31,990 nucleotides of DNA from an uncultured Eubacteriales bacterium (GCA_959604355.1 CAUHAO010000021.1:1-31990); one strand, 5' to 3'; numbered from the stretch's first letter, positions 15,420-22,921 are shown. Numbers and translations are program-made. The notes: generated from the sequence alone by a model not told the origin.

Positions 15420-16595
15420 ATGAACGAAGTTATTCTTCTCAAAGTAGGCGAATTGATACTCAAAGGCCTCAATCGCTACAAATTCGAAGATATGTTGTTG
15501 GCAAACGTCCGCAGAACGATGAAACGCTTCGGCACGGCGGATATCGCAATGCGTCAATCCACCGTATTCATCTCCTTCGCGGAAAACGACGCGGATATCG
15601 ACGGTGCGGTCAAAGCCTGCGCAAAGATATTCGGCATCGTCTCCATCGCGCGCGCAAAACGCTGCCCGACGGATTTCGACACCATGGCACATCAGGCAAT
15701 GGAATATCTCGCAGACGAAATCGCACATGCAAAGACTTTCAAAGTCATCGCAAAACGTGCGGAAAAATCGTATAAACTCTCATCGCCCCAGATAGCGGCG
15801 AAACTCGGAGAATACATTTACGAGGCGAACCAACCGCGTCTTTCGGTAGACCTCGAACACCCGGAACTGACGGTGTATGCGGAACTGCGCGAAGGCGGCT
15901 TTTACGTTCATGCGGATCCGATACGCGGTGCGGGCGGACTTCCGGGCGGAATCAGCGGACATGGTCTGCTCATGCTTTCGGGCGGTATCGACAGCCCCGT
16001 GGCGGGATACATGATGGCAAGACGCGGCATGAAGATCTCCGCAGTGCACTTTGAAAGTCCTCCGTACACAAGCGAGCGCGCGAAAGAAAAAGTCATCGAT
16101 CTTGCACGTATTCTTTCCGATTACACGGGCCCGATAGATCTTTATGTTGTGCCGTTTACGCAGATTCAGGAAAAAATACGCACAAAATGCAATGAGGAGC
16201 TTTTCACCGTCATCATGCGCCGCTTCATGCTCCGTATCGCATGCGGTGTTGCCGAAAAATACGGTGCGGGCGCAATAATCACGGGCGAAAGCCTCGGCCA
16301 GGTCGCAAGCCAGACCCTCGCGGCGCTCACATGTACCGATGCCGTATCGACAATACCTGTTTTCAGACCTCTTATCGGCACAGACAAAATGGACATCGTC
16401 GCCGTTTCGCGCGCAATCGGTGCTTATGAAACATCTATCCTTCCTTATGAGGACTGCTGCACGGTTTTCACGCCGAAGCATCCCCGCGTGAACCCTGCTC
16501 TCGCTTCTGTCGAACGCGAGGAAAAGCGTCTTGACATCGATGCGCTGCTCGACGGGATAGTAGAACGCACGGAGTTGATAAAAGTATGCAGATAA
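15420..16595 (+). CDS. thiI: tRNA 4-thiouridine synthetase ThiI
   Basis: A 391-residue sulfurtransferase that adenylates U8 of tRNA and replaces its oxygen with sulfur; some family members also serve thiazole synthesis. An N-terminal ferredoxin-like region and THUMP domain cover about residues 1-165. The PP-loop ATP-binding motif SGGIDSP is at 187-193, followed by the AHFESPPYT-like stretch and ITGESLGQVASQTL. A Cys pair in YEDCCTVFTPKHP is near residue 347. The protein ends without a rhodanese domain, as usual in Firmicutes, so sulfur must come directly from the desulfurase encoded upstream. AAAGG lies eight bases before the ATG. The 3' end overlaps the next gene by 10 bp. Confidence 0.95.
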   Translation: MNEVILLKVGELILKGLNRYKFEDMLLANVRRTMKRFGTADIAMRQSTVFISFAENDADIDGAVKACAKIFGIVSIARAKRCPTDFDTMAHQAMEYLADEIAHAKTFKVIAKRAEKSYKLSSPQIAAKLGEYIYEANQPRLSVDLEHPELTVYAELREGGFYVHADPIRGAGGLPGGISGHGLLMLSGGIDSPVAGYMMARRGMKISAVHFESPPYTSERAKEKVIDLARILSDYTGPIDLYVVPFTQIQEKIRTKCNEELFTVIMRRFMLRIACGVAEKYGAGAIITGESLGQVASQTLAALTCTDAVSTIPVFRPLIGTDKMDIVAVSRAIGAYETSILPYEDCCTVFTPKHPRVNPALASVEREEKRLDIDALLDGIVERTELIKVCR

Positions 16596-17068
16596 CCGCA
16601 AAAAAACTCATCGATGCGCTCCGCCTTAAAGGATTGAAAATATCCTCGGCGGAATCCTGCACCGGAGGTCTCATCGCAAAACGCATCACCGATGTTCCCG
16701 GTGCGTCAGATGTGTACGAGGCAAGCGTCGTCACTTATTCAAACAGAATAAAGACGCTCCTTCTCGGGGTTGACGACGGCATCCTCGCTTCAAAGGGTGC
16801 AGTCTGCGCGGAAACGGCGCAAAGCATGGCAAAAGGGCTTTGCAGACTTACAGACGCGGACGTATGTATCGCGACGACGGGGATTGCAGGCCCCGGAGGC
16901 GGTACTCCCACAAAACCCGTAGGGCTCGTCTACATGGCGGTTTATGTCAAGCCTACGGATGCTCTGAAAGTTACTGAACTGAGGCTGAACGGCACAAGAG
17001 CAGCTGTACGCAGTCAAACGGTGCAAAAGGCTTTTGAAACTGCGTTTGAAATGATAAAAGAGGTGTAA
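16586..17068 (+). CDS. pncC: Nicotinamide-nucleotide amidohydrolase (CinA C-terminal domain)
   Basis: A 160-residue stand-alone CinA C-terminal domain. SSAESCTGGLIAKRITDVPGAS (residues 20-41) holds the conserved Ser-Cys-Thr-Gly-Gly motif, and TTGIAGPGGGTPTKPVGLVY is the second family signature. The domain removes the amide from nicotinamide mononucleotide, recycling damaged or spent NAD. The N-terminal MoCF-like domain found in full CinA is absent, giving the PncC form. The ATG lies inside the end of thiI (10-bp overlap), so translation is probably coupled. Confidence 0.9.
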   Translation: MQITAKKLIDALRLKGLKISSAESCTGGLIAKRITDVPGASDVYEASVVTYSNRIKTLLLGVDDGILASKGAVCAETAQSMAKGLCRLTDADVCIATTGIAGPGGGTPTKPVGLVYMAVYVKPTDALKVTELRLNGTRAAVRSQTVQKAFETAFEMIKEV

Positions 17069-17069
17069 A

Positions 17070-17801
17070 ATGGGAATTTTCGACGGGATCCTGCTGTGTA
17101 CCGACATGGACGGCACGCTCACCGACAGCACGAGCACGCTTTCCGAAAAGAATGCCGCCACGATAAGGTTTTTCCAGCGTGAAGGAGGCTTATTTACCGT
17201 CGCGACAGGCCGCCATCCGTTTTATATAAGAGATTTCGCGCCGCGCTTTGTCCCGAACACATATATAGTCTGTCAGAACGGCGGGCTCGTTTACGACCTT
17301 GCGACATCAACGGAAGTGCTGTGGCATCTGCTCGACGACGAATGCACCGAAGTCATAGATTATCTCAGACAAAACCATCCGGACACCGATATCCGCTTAC
17401 ACACGACACCTGATGAAAAACACTATGTCAAAGCAGTCTTTTGCCAGCCTGAGCAGTTCGTTCCGGAAAGACAGAAGGAATTGCGTGAAAAGTTCGGGAA
17501 CAGATACAGTTTCGTGCGCAGTTTCGACCGAGGTCTTGAAATGCTTGCCAAAGAAGGCGGCAAAGGCAACGCTTTACGCGACGTCATACGCCTTGAAAAG
17601 CGTAATATACATACAGTTGTCGCTGTCGGAGACTATGAAAATGACATCGACCTGTTCAAAGCGGCGGATATTTCGTATGCACCGTCCAACGCACTTGACA
17701 TTACGAAAGCTGCCGCAACAAAAGTCACCGTTTCCAATGACGAGGACGCGATAAGCCGCATAATTGACGAACTTTCCTGTTTTAACCATAAATATTCATA
17801 A
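17070..17801 (+). CDS. HAD-superfamily phosphatase, Cof type (HAD-IIB)
   Basis: A 243-residue phosphatase. Motif I is CTDMDGTLTDS near residue 11 (first Asp the nucleophile, second the acid/base), motif II is TVATGRHP, Lys in AKEGGKGNAL is motif III and GDYENDIDLFKAA is motif IV. The cap between them is of the Cof/YidA type. Such enzymes act on sugar phosphates, flavin mononucleotide or related small phosphates; the substrate cannot be told from sequence. It follows pncC by one base, with AGAGGTG before the ATG, and is the last gene of the pcrA operon. Confidence 0.9.
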   Translation: MGIFDGILLCTDMDGTLTDSTSTLSEKNAATIRFFQREGGLFTVATGRHPFYIRDFAPRFVPNTYIVCQNGGLVYDLATSTEVLWHLLDDECTEVIDYLRQNHPDTDIRLHTTPDEKHYVKAVFCQPEQFVPERQKELREKFGNRYSFVRSFDRGLEMLAKEGGKGNALRDVIRLEKRNIHTVVAVGDYENDIDLFKAADISYAPSNALDITKAAATKVTVSNDEDAISRIIDELSCFNHKYS

Positions 17802-17809
17802 TTTTGCGC

Positions 17810-17838
17810 TTGACTTATTTTCTATTTTGTTATATAAT
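17810..17838 (+). promoter_or_regulatory. Sigma-A promoter of the small lipoprotein gene
   Basis: TTGACT (17810-17815) and TATAAT (17833-17838) are spaced by 17 bp and start nine bases after the HAD-phosphatase stop codon. The predicted transcript starts at about 17845. This rules out the longer upstream ATG frame as the start of the lipoprotein. Confidence 0.8.
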
Positions 17839-17872
17839 ATATGTCAGAGACCAAATTTTGAGGTATAAGATA

Positions 17873-18295
17873 TTGTTTAAGAAAATAACGGCAGCGCTTA
17901 TTGCGCTTGTTTGTATTCTCTCGCTGGCGGGATGCACCGTCGGAACATATACCGGAACAGAAGAAGAGATTGTCGCGAAACTCCCGTCGGGCTATCCTTA
18001 CTCCAGCGTTCCTCTCTGCAGTCCTGTCGAACTTGTCGTTGCGGAATCCGCAAAACTCGGCAACAACATGCAATATAAAATAACATATAACTCCTCTTCA
18101 ACATATACGGAAACGGTCACATACTACGAAGAGCTTCTGCCCACAGCATATCGCAGCAATTACGGTCTGGCAACGGGGTTTTCAGCGCCGGCGTCCGAAA
18201 GTCTCAACGTTATTGTCTACATCCTTGACAGCCGCAGCAGCGGCTCGACCGGCGAATGCACCGTCGTAATAACAGTAACGGCAACCGGGGTGTAA
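17873..18295 (+). CDS. Small predicted lipoprotein of unknown function
   Basis: A 140-residue protein I do not recognise. A basic start and hydrophobic stretch (FKKITAALIALVCILSLAGC) give a clear lipobox, LAGC, with lipidated Cys21. The mature part has about 120 residues, rich in Ser, Thr and Tyr, with alternating beta-type sequence (YKITYNSSSTYTETVTYYEE, ECTVVITVTATGV); it is probably a compact beta domain on the outer membrane face. The start is a TTG behind TGAGG. An ATG frame beginning at 17804 would place its start upstream of the promoter -10 element and is rejected. It is monocistronic: its own promoter precedes it and a separate leader follows. Confidence 0.72.
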   Translation: MFKKITAALIALVCILSLAGCTVGTYTGTEEEIVAKLPSGYPYSSVPLCSPVELVVAESAKLGNNMQYKITYNSSSTYTETVTYYEELLPTAYRSNYGLATGFSAPASESLNVIVYILDSRSSGSTGECTVVITVTATGV

Positions 18296-18412
18296 TATTT
18301 GCAGAAATTCTTGTTTCACAAGAATCGCGAACCGAGTCTGCCGCGCCATACGCCCTCCGCTCTGTTGACGGTTGCGAAAAACACACTTGCAAGCAAATAT
18401 TTTTACTTATAG

Positions 18413-18418
18413 TATAAT
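18413..18418 (+). promoter_or_regulatory. Possible -10 element for the CBS-protein gene
   Basis: A perfect TATAAT lies 85 bp before the CBS-protein start. The only good -35 match, TTGCAA at 18387-18392, is 20 bp away, longer than ideal. Transcription from here would begin just before the leader hairpin at 18431. Confidence 0.4.
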
Positions 18419-18430
18419 TTGAAATTTTTA

Positions 18431-18498
18431 CCCCCTTTGCGGACACGTATATTTTTTCGTTTCAGCGAAAAAATAAAAGCACCGCGAAGGGGGTTTTT
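18431..18498 (+). promoter_or_regulatory. Leader hairpin ending in a U-tract and containing the Shine-Dalgarno site
   Basis: CCCCCTTTGCGG (18431-18442) pairs with CCGCGAAGGGGG (18482-18493) over 12 positions with one G-T pair. Inside, ATTTTTTCG (18451-18459) pairs perfectly with CGAAAAAAT (18466-18474) around a six-base loop. The outer stem is followed by TTTTT, like an intrinsic terminator. The 3' arm GAAGGGGG is also the ribosome-binding site of the CBS protein, nine bases before its ATG. The structure could attenuate transcription, block translation or both. Confidence 0.7.
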
Positions 18499-18502
18499 AT
18501 AT

Positions 18503-18934
18503 ATGAAAGTCAAAGATATAATGAATACGAGTCTCGTCACCGTGGGCAGAAAAGATGACGTGCGCACAGCGGCACGACTTATGAATGAAACAGGTGTCGG
18601 CTCTGTCGCTGTTACGGAAACCGACGGCGGCATCGCCGGAATAATAACCGACAGAGATATCGCCGTGAGATGTGCAAGCGGAAAAACTCCGCCCGTCGAC
18701 ACGTACGCCGAAAAAATAATGACACGCGGCGTCGTCTGCGTCACGCCGGAACACTCTTTAACGGAAGCGTCAAGACTCATGGCACGCAACAAGGTACGAC
18801 GCCTGCCTGTCTGCGAAAACGGGCGACTTGTCGGGATGATCTCACTCGGAGACATTTCACGTTCGGGGCAAATGTTCTCTCAGACAGCATCGGCGTTCTG
18901 TGATATATCAAGACCTGACTCTTGGGAAGATTAA
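18503..18934 (+). CDS. Tandem CBS-domain protein
   Basis: A 143-residue cytoplasmic protein made of one CBS pair (about residues 1-60 and 66-128). Repeated features are KVKDIMNTSLVTV and AEKIMTRGVVCV at domain starts, then GSVAVTETDGGIAGIITDRDI and RRLPVCENGRLVGMISLGDI with the TDRD/LGD ends typical of CBS motifs. CBS pairs bind adenine nucleotides or S-adenosylmethionine and act as sensors; stand-alone forms like this have no defined partner. The ATG chosen lies nine bases after GAAGGGGG; a frame-extended upstream ATG at 18419 would run through the leader hairpin and is unlikely. Expression may be controlled by that hairpin. Confidence 0.85.
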   Translation: MKVKDIMNTSLVTVGRKDDVRTAARLMNETGVGSVAVTETDGGIAGIITDRDIAVRCASGKTPPVDTYAEKIMTRGVVCVTPEHSLTEASRLMARNKVRRLPVCENGRLVGMISLGDISRSGQMFSQTASAFCDISRPDSWED

Positions 18935-18961
18935 AAAATTGTAAAACTTATCGTAACCCCA

Positions 18962-18990
18962 TTGACAATATTCGACAGTTGTGGTATAAT
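18962..18990 (+). promoter_or_regulatory. Consensus sigma-A promoter of the uracil permease leader
   Basis: TTGACA (18962-18967) and TATAAT (18985-18990) match the consensus exactly with a 17-bp spacer. Transcription should begin near 18997, giving a leader of about 225 bases before the permease start codon. Confidence 0.88.
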
Positions 18991-19025
18991 GCCGTTCAAA
19001 AGGATCACGATAAGGAGAAGAAAAA

Positions 19026-19124
19026 ATGTCTTTTTCGCCGATTTTCAAAATTGAAATCTGTACGACGGCGGAATTGTTTTCATTTTTTCTTTTTACCGGA
19101 ATTTTTCATCAACCGAATAATTGA
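19026..19124 (+). CDS. Candidate leader peptide of the uracil permease operon (32 codons)
   Basis: An ATG with a strong AAGGAG nine bases upstream opens a 32-codon frame. The peptide begins MSFSPIFKIEICTTAELFSF and ends GIFHQPNN. Seven residues are Phe, six coded UUU. The RNA between 19074 and 19094 is 17 of 21 U. A possible pause hairpin, CGCCG (19036-19040) with CGGCG (19066-19070), precedes the U-rich tract. The stop codon lies two bases before the left arm of an intrinsic terminator. The layout matches a regulatory leader peptide rather than a working protein. Confidence 0.6.
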   Translation: MSFSPIFKIEICTTAELFSFFLFTGIFHQPNN

Positions 19125-19126
19125 CT

Positions 19127-19158
19127 TACTGCTTTTCTTTCGAGAAGCAGTATTTTTT
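19127..19158 (+). terminator. Attenuator: intrinsic terminator between leader peptide and permease gene
   Basis: TACTGCTT pairs with AAGCAGTA; the stem extends by three more pairs to a TTTC loop and is followed by six T. It lies 130 bp after the promoter and 66 bp before the permease start, so it must be read through for the permease to be made. A ribosome at the leader stop codon would cover its left arm. The U-tract overlaps the palindrome TTTTTCGGCCGAAAAA. Confidence 0.88.
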
Positions 19159-19223
19159 CGGCCGAAAAACAAAAATGATCCATTGCGCATTATAAATAAT
19201 ATTTTATGGAGGTTTTCTGAAAA

Positions 19224-20576
19224 ATGAAACTGGTTTACAATGTAAACGACAGACCCAAGTTCGGTCAGACCGTTTTGTTCGCTATTCAGCAGCTGCTGGC
19301 GATCATGGCGGCGACCATCGCCGTACCCGCAATAGTCGGTAACGGTATGACCGCTTCTGCGGCGCTCTTCGGCGCAGGCGTAGGCACGCTCGTGTATCTG
19401 CTGTTCACAAAGTTCAAGAGTCCCGTTTTCCTCGGCTCCTCATTCGCATTCATAAATTCCATGTTCGCGGCTTTCGCAGGCGCGGTGTCCATGAAAGCAG
19501 GATATGTCGGCCTCATTATCGGTGCAGCATTCGCAGGCCTCGTATATGTCATCATCGCGATAGTCGTCAAACTCGTCGGCGTAAAATGGATTAACAAGAT
19601 TATGCCCGCCGTCGTTATAGGCCCCACTGTGGCAATCATCGGTCTTTCCCTGGCAGGAAATGCTGTAGGCGATCTCAAGACCGCTCCCGCAGGCGGCAGC
19701 CCCTATATCGCGATCCTCTGCGGCCTCATAACTCTCGCGGTAACGATGCTTTTCTCCACCTACGGCAAAAAATTCAGCAAACTCATCCCCTTCATCCTCG
19801 GTATCATCGCAGGTTACATAGTTGCTGCTGTATTTACGTTTATCGGAAATGCTACCGGCAACGCAGACCTCTGCATCATCAATTTCTCTGCACTTACCGA
19901 ATGCTTTGAAACGATCTCCGTCAGCTCCTTCATAGCCCTTCCCAAATTCACATTCCTCACGGCTCTCGAAGGTCTGAAGGAAATCGATACAGGCTACATA
20001 GTAACTGTTGCGGCAGCATATGTTCCCGTCGCGTTCGTTGTATTTGCCGAGCACATTGCAGACCATAAAAACCTCAGCTCCATCATCGAAAAAGATCTTC
20101 TTGAAGAACCCGGCCTTCATAGAACGCTTCTCGGCGACGGCGTAGGCTCGATGGTAGGTGCAGTCTTCGGCGGATGCCCCAACACCACATACGGTGAATC
20201 CGTAGGTTGCGTCGCAATCACAGGCAACGCTTCCGTTGTCAGCATCATCGGTGCTGCTGTTGCCGCAATAATTATCTCCTTCCTCTCCCCCTTTGTAGCA
20301 TTCCTCGAGACAATCCCGAACTGTGTAATGGGCGGCGTATGTATTGCGCTTTACGGTTTTATTTCAATCTCCGGTCTGAAAATGCTACAGCCCGTTGACC
20401 TCAACAAAAACAGAAATCTCTTCACCGCTTCTGTCATCTTTATTACAGGTGTTGGAGGTCTGAGCATTTCATTCACCGTGGGAAGTCTTGCAATAACGAT
20501 CACAACCATCGCCGTTGCGCTCATCCTCGGTATTCTGACAAACGTTCTTCTTTCCAAAGAAAAAGACGCTGAATAA
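19224..20576 (+). CDS. uraA: Uracil permease, NCS2 family
   Basis: A 450-residue inner-membrane transporter with about 14 hydrophobic segments, of the nucleobase/cation symporter-2 family. FGQTVLFAIQQLLAIMAATIAVPAI and FLGSSFAFI near the N-terminus are uracil-branch features. FAEHIADHKNLS carries the glutamate equivalent to Glu241 of Escherichia coli UraA, and NTTYGESVGCVAIT carries the Glu290 equivalent; both contact the base. It should import uracil with protons for salvage. GGAGG lies 11 bases before the ATG. Expression is apparently set by the attenuator in its leader. No upp gene is visible nearby. A strong terminator follows. Confidence 0.9.
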   Translation: MKLVYNVNDRPKFGQTVLFAIQQLLAIMAATIAVPAIVGNGMTASAALFGAGVGTLVYLLFTKFKSPVFLGSSFAFINSMFAAFAGAVSMKAGYVGLIIGAAFAGLVYVIIAIVVKLVGVKWINKIMPAVVIGPTVAIIGLSLAGNAVGDLKTAPAGGSPYIAILCGLITLAVTMLFSTYGKKFSKLIPFILGIIAGYIVAAVFTFIGNATGNADLCIINFSALTECFETISVSSFIALPKFTFLTALEGLKEIDTGYIVTVAAAYVPVAFVVFAEHIADHKNLSSIIEKDLLEEPGLHRTLLGDGVGSMVGAVFGGCPNTTYGESVGCVAITGNASVVSIIGAAVAAIIISFLSPFVAFLETIPNCVMGGVCIALYGFISISGLKMLQPVDLNKNRNLFTASVIFITGVGGLSISFTVGSLAITITTIAVALILGILTNVLLSKEKDAE

Positions 20577-20591
20577 AATTAACTTTTAGTT

Positions 20592-20627
20592 AAAAAGCCC
20601 CCTGTCTCTTGACAAAGGGGCTTTTTT
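20592..20627 (+). terminator. Intrinsic terminator after uraA
   Basis: AAAAAGCCCC pairs with GGGGCTTTTT around an imperfect inner helix (TGTC with GACA) and is followed by further T. It lies 15 bp after the uraA stop codon. The A-run on the 5' side also makes it usable from the other strand. Confidence 0.92.
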
Positions 20628-20637
20628 ATTATATTAT
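20609..20637 (+). promoter_or_regulatory. Promoter embedded in the uraA terminator
   Basis: TTGACA (20609-20614) lies in the inner helix of the uraA terminator. TATTAT (20632-20637) follows after a 17-bp spacer made of the terminator's right arm and T-tract. Its transcript would start near 20644, just before the U32-family gene. Confidence 0.65.
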
Positions 20638-20670
20638 TATATTGAGAAAAAATGAAAGGGCGACCGAAAC

Positions 20671-21900
20671 ATGATAAAGAAACCAGAGCTCCTCGCTCCC
20701 GCGGGCAATTACACGCGTCTTGTGTATGCGGTATTATACGGAGCTGACGCAGTATACATCGGCGGAGAAGAATTCTCCCTGCGTACCGCATCCGCGAATT
20801 TCACCGACAGCGAGATGATGAAAGGTATCATGTTCGCACATTCCAAGGGCGTAAAAGTTTACGTTGCGTGCAACGCCCTGCCCCACGATGATGAGATCGA
20901 CCTCTTCCCCGATTATATCCGCAAGCTCGCGTCGATGCGTGTTGACGCGGTGATAGTTACGGATCTCGGTATGTTCAGTCTTGTAAAACAATACGCGCCC
21001 GACATGGAAATACACGTCTCGACGCAGGCAAGCACCGTCAACTATCAGGCGTGCCGCGTTTGGCATGACATGGGCGCGAAACGTGTCGTTCTCGGCAGAG
21101 AGCTTTCGCTCGACGAAATATCCGAAATACATTCACGCATTCCCGAAGACCTCGAGCTTGAGGCCTTCGTCCATGGAGCTATGTGCGTATCGTATTCCGG
21201 CAGATGTCTGCTTTCGGACTTTCTCACGGGCCGCAGCGCCAACCGAGGAGCCTGCGCTCAGCCGTGCCGTTGGAAATACGCGCTTTGCGAAGAAAAACGC
21301 GAAGGACAGTATTTTCCGATAGAAGAAACCGATACGGGCACGTTTATAATGAACTCCAAAGACCTGTGCATGATAGATCATATTCCCGAACTCGTGAACG
21401 CCGGGATAAACAGCTTCAAGATCGAAGGACGAGTCAAGACGGAATTTTACGTCGCAAGCATCGTCCAGGCATATCGCCGTGCGATAGACGACTGCTTCAC
21501 TGACATTGATAAATACATGTCAAACATCGACGATTACTATGCCGAAGCATGTAAGGTCAGCCACCGCGAATATTACACGGGCTTCTATTTCGGGTATCCG
21601 CAGCAGGGACAGAACTTCAAGGAGTCGTCGTATATCCGCGATTACGAGCTTGTTGCTGCAGTGGAACGCTGGGATCCCGTAAAAAAGCGTCTTTGCGTAC
21701 ACGAACGTAATAAATTCTCCGTCGGAGACACCTGTGAAATACTACAGCCCGGTAAAGCCCCGATGGAATTCACTATCGAGCGCATGTACGACGAAAACGG
21801 AGAGATGATTTTCTCCGCGCCGCACGCCGAGCAGTATGCGGAAATAGACTTTCCGATAAACGTAAGCGAATACAGCTTCATCAGAAGACGCAAATATTGA
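20671..21900 (+). CDS. U32 peptidase-family protein (tRNA hydroxylation TrhP type)
   Basis: A 409-residue protein opening with KKPELLAPAGNYTRLVYAVLYGADAVYIGG, the typical U32 start. EAFVHGAMCVSYSGRCLLS (about residues 165-183) matches the U32 signature, and further Cys in RGACAQPCRWKY and SKDLCMIDHIPEL are likely iron-sulfur ligands. The C-terminal beta domain (about 325-405) is the peptidase U32 C-terminal module. Although named peptidases, members of this branch are needed for prephenate-dependent 5-hydroxyuridine formation in tRNA; that is the most likely role, though collagenase-like relatives exist. AAAGGG lies upstream of the ATG. The sialate esterase follows after 18 bp. Confidence 0.87.
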   Translation: MIKKPELLAPAGNYTRLVYAVLYGADAVYIGGEEFSLRTASANFTDSEMMKGIMFAHSKGVKVYVACNALPHDDEIDLFPDYIRKLASMRVDAVIVTDLGMFSLVKQYAPDMEIHVSTQASTVNYQACRVWHDMGAKRVVLGRELSLDEISEIHSRIPEDLELEAFVHGAMCVSYSGRCLLSDFLTGRSANRGACAQPCRWKYALCEEKREGQYFPIEETDTGTFIMNSKDLCMIDHIPELVNAGINSFKIEGRVKTEFYVASIVQAYRRAIDDCFTDIDKYMSNIDDYYAEACKVSHREYYTGFYFGYPQQGQNFKESSYIRDYELVAAVERWDPVKKRLCVHERNKFSVGDTCEILQPGKAPMEFTIERMYDENGEMIFSAPHAEQYAEIDFPINVSEYSFIRRRKY

Positions 21901-21918
21901 CGAAAGGCACTATGGAAA

Positions 21919-22908
21919 ATGCTTCTTCATCCGATTTTTGCCGACGGTGCAGTTTTCGCCGCCGACAAACCGATACATATTTTCGGCACCGCAAAAGGCC
22001 ACGTCACGGTAACATTTGCGGGGCGCAATGCGGAAACAGATGCGCACAACGGTCGTTTTCTTTGCACTCTTGAGCCTATGCCGTGCGGCGGGCCGTATAC
22101 TTTGACCGTCACCGCGGACAAAGAGACCGTCGAAAGACGCGACATCTATGTAGGATACGTTTTTCTCGCCGCGGGACAATCGAATATGCAGTTTAAGCTT
22201 TTCGAGTCATCATACCCGAAAGAAGAATATTTTGAAGACTCTCTTTTGCGTCTGTACTCCACCCGCAGGCTCGAAAATGACGAGCCTTACGCCCCCGAAG
22301 ACGGCTGGGTCACGGCGAAGAAAGATACCGTAGGGAATTTTCCCGCTATCGGAGCTGTCACCGGCAAGCTCCTGAGAGCGAAAAAAAACGTTGCCGTAGG
22401 TATCGTCACTTGCTATCAGGGCGCGTCGGTCATCGAAAGCTGGCTTCCCGAAGATGTAGCCTCATTGCCGCAGTTCGACATTCCCGAAAGCGAAAAGCAT
22501 TATGACCACCGTCATGAAGGCTATCGGATATGGAACCGTGCGGGCGCGCTTTATCATTATGCGCTTGAGTCGATACTTCCTTACGCTGTCAACAGCGTTG
22601 TATGGTATCAGGGCGAAAGCGACACGTCCGACGCTGAGGCGCGGATATACGAAGACGAACTCAAAGCGCTGATATGCTCATGGAGAAACGCTTTTTCGGA
22701 TAACGCGCTTCCGTTCGTCATAGTTCAACTTGCAGATTACGAAGACCGTGATGACTCGGCGTGGCACGCCGTACAGCAGGCTCAGGCGAACGCCGCGAAC
22801 CCCGAAAACAATATTTTTCTTGCCGTGAGCCGTGACGTCTGTGAAACGGACTGGATACACCCTGTCACAAAACACATTCTCGCACAGCGTATTGCCGAAT
22901 TATTGTAA
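21919..22908 (+). CDS. Sialate O-acetylesterase-like SGNH esterase
   Basis: A 329-residue protein. An N-terminal beta region (about residues 1-80) precedes an SGNH-type esterase fold. Block I is FLAAGQSNMQF with nucleophile Ser88, VWYQGESDTSDA is the oxyanion-hole block with Asn/Gln-Gly-Glu character, and DWIHP near the end gives Asp311 and His314. The family removes O-acetyl groups from sialic acids or from xylan and pectin sugars; the exact ester cannot be told. No signal peptide is visible, so it should act in the cytoplasm on imported sugars. AAGG lies 11 bases before the ATG. It is the last gene of the unit and faces a bidirectional terminator. Confidence 0.85.
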   Translation: MLLHPIFADGAVFAADKPIHIFGTAKGHVTVTFAGRNAETDAHNGRFLCTLEPMPCGGPYTLTVTADKETVERRDIYVGYVFLAAGQSNMQFKLFESSYPKEEYFEDSLLRLYSTRRLENDEPYAPEDGWVTAKKDTVGNFPAIGAVTGKLLRAKKNVAVGIVTCYQGASVIESWLPEDVASLPQFDIPESEKHYDHRHEGYRIWNRAGALYHYALESILPYAVNSVVWYQGESDTSDAEARIYEDELKALICSWRNAFSDNALPFVIVQLADYEDRDDSAWHAVQQAQANAANPENNIFLAVSRDVCETDWIHPVTKHILAQRIAELL

Positions 22909-22921
22909 GGAAGAAAAAAAC

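Noticed and set aside
17804..17872. Upstream ATG extension of the small lipoprotein
   Set aside because: It begins before the promoter's -10 element and would give a second hydrophobic segment in front of a good lipoprotein signal peptide.
18307..18325. Hairpin ATTCTTG/CAAGAAT after the small lipoprotein gene as a terminator
   Set aside because: The stem is short and AT-rich and is followed by CGCGAACC rather than a U-tract.
18419..18502. Upstream ATG extension of the CBS protein
   Set aside because: It would be translated through the 63-base leader hairpin and has no ribosome site; the inner ATG has GAAGGGGG at proper spacing.
19154..19169. TTTTTCGGCCGAAAAA palindrome as a protein-binding site
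   Set aside because: It overlaps the U-tract of the attenuator and is largely explained by that tract; there is no second copy nearby.
20577..20670. Purine or pyrimidine riboswitch around uraA
   Set aside because: I looked for purine-riboswitch and PyrR-type core sequences in the leader and flanks and saw none; the attenuator explains the leader better.
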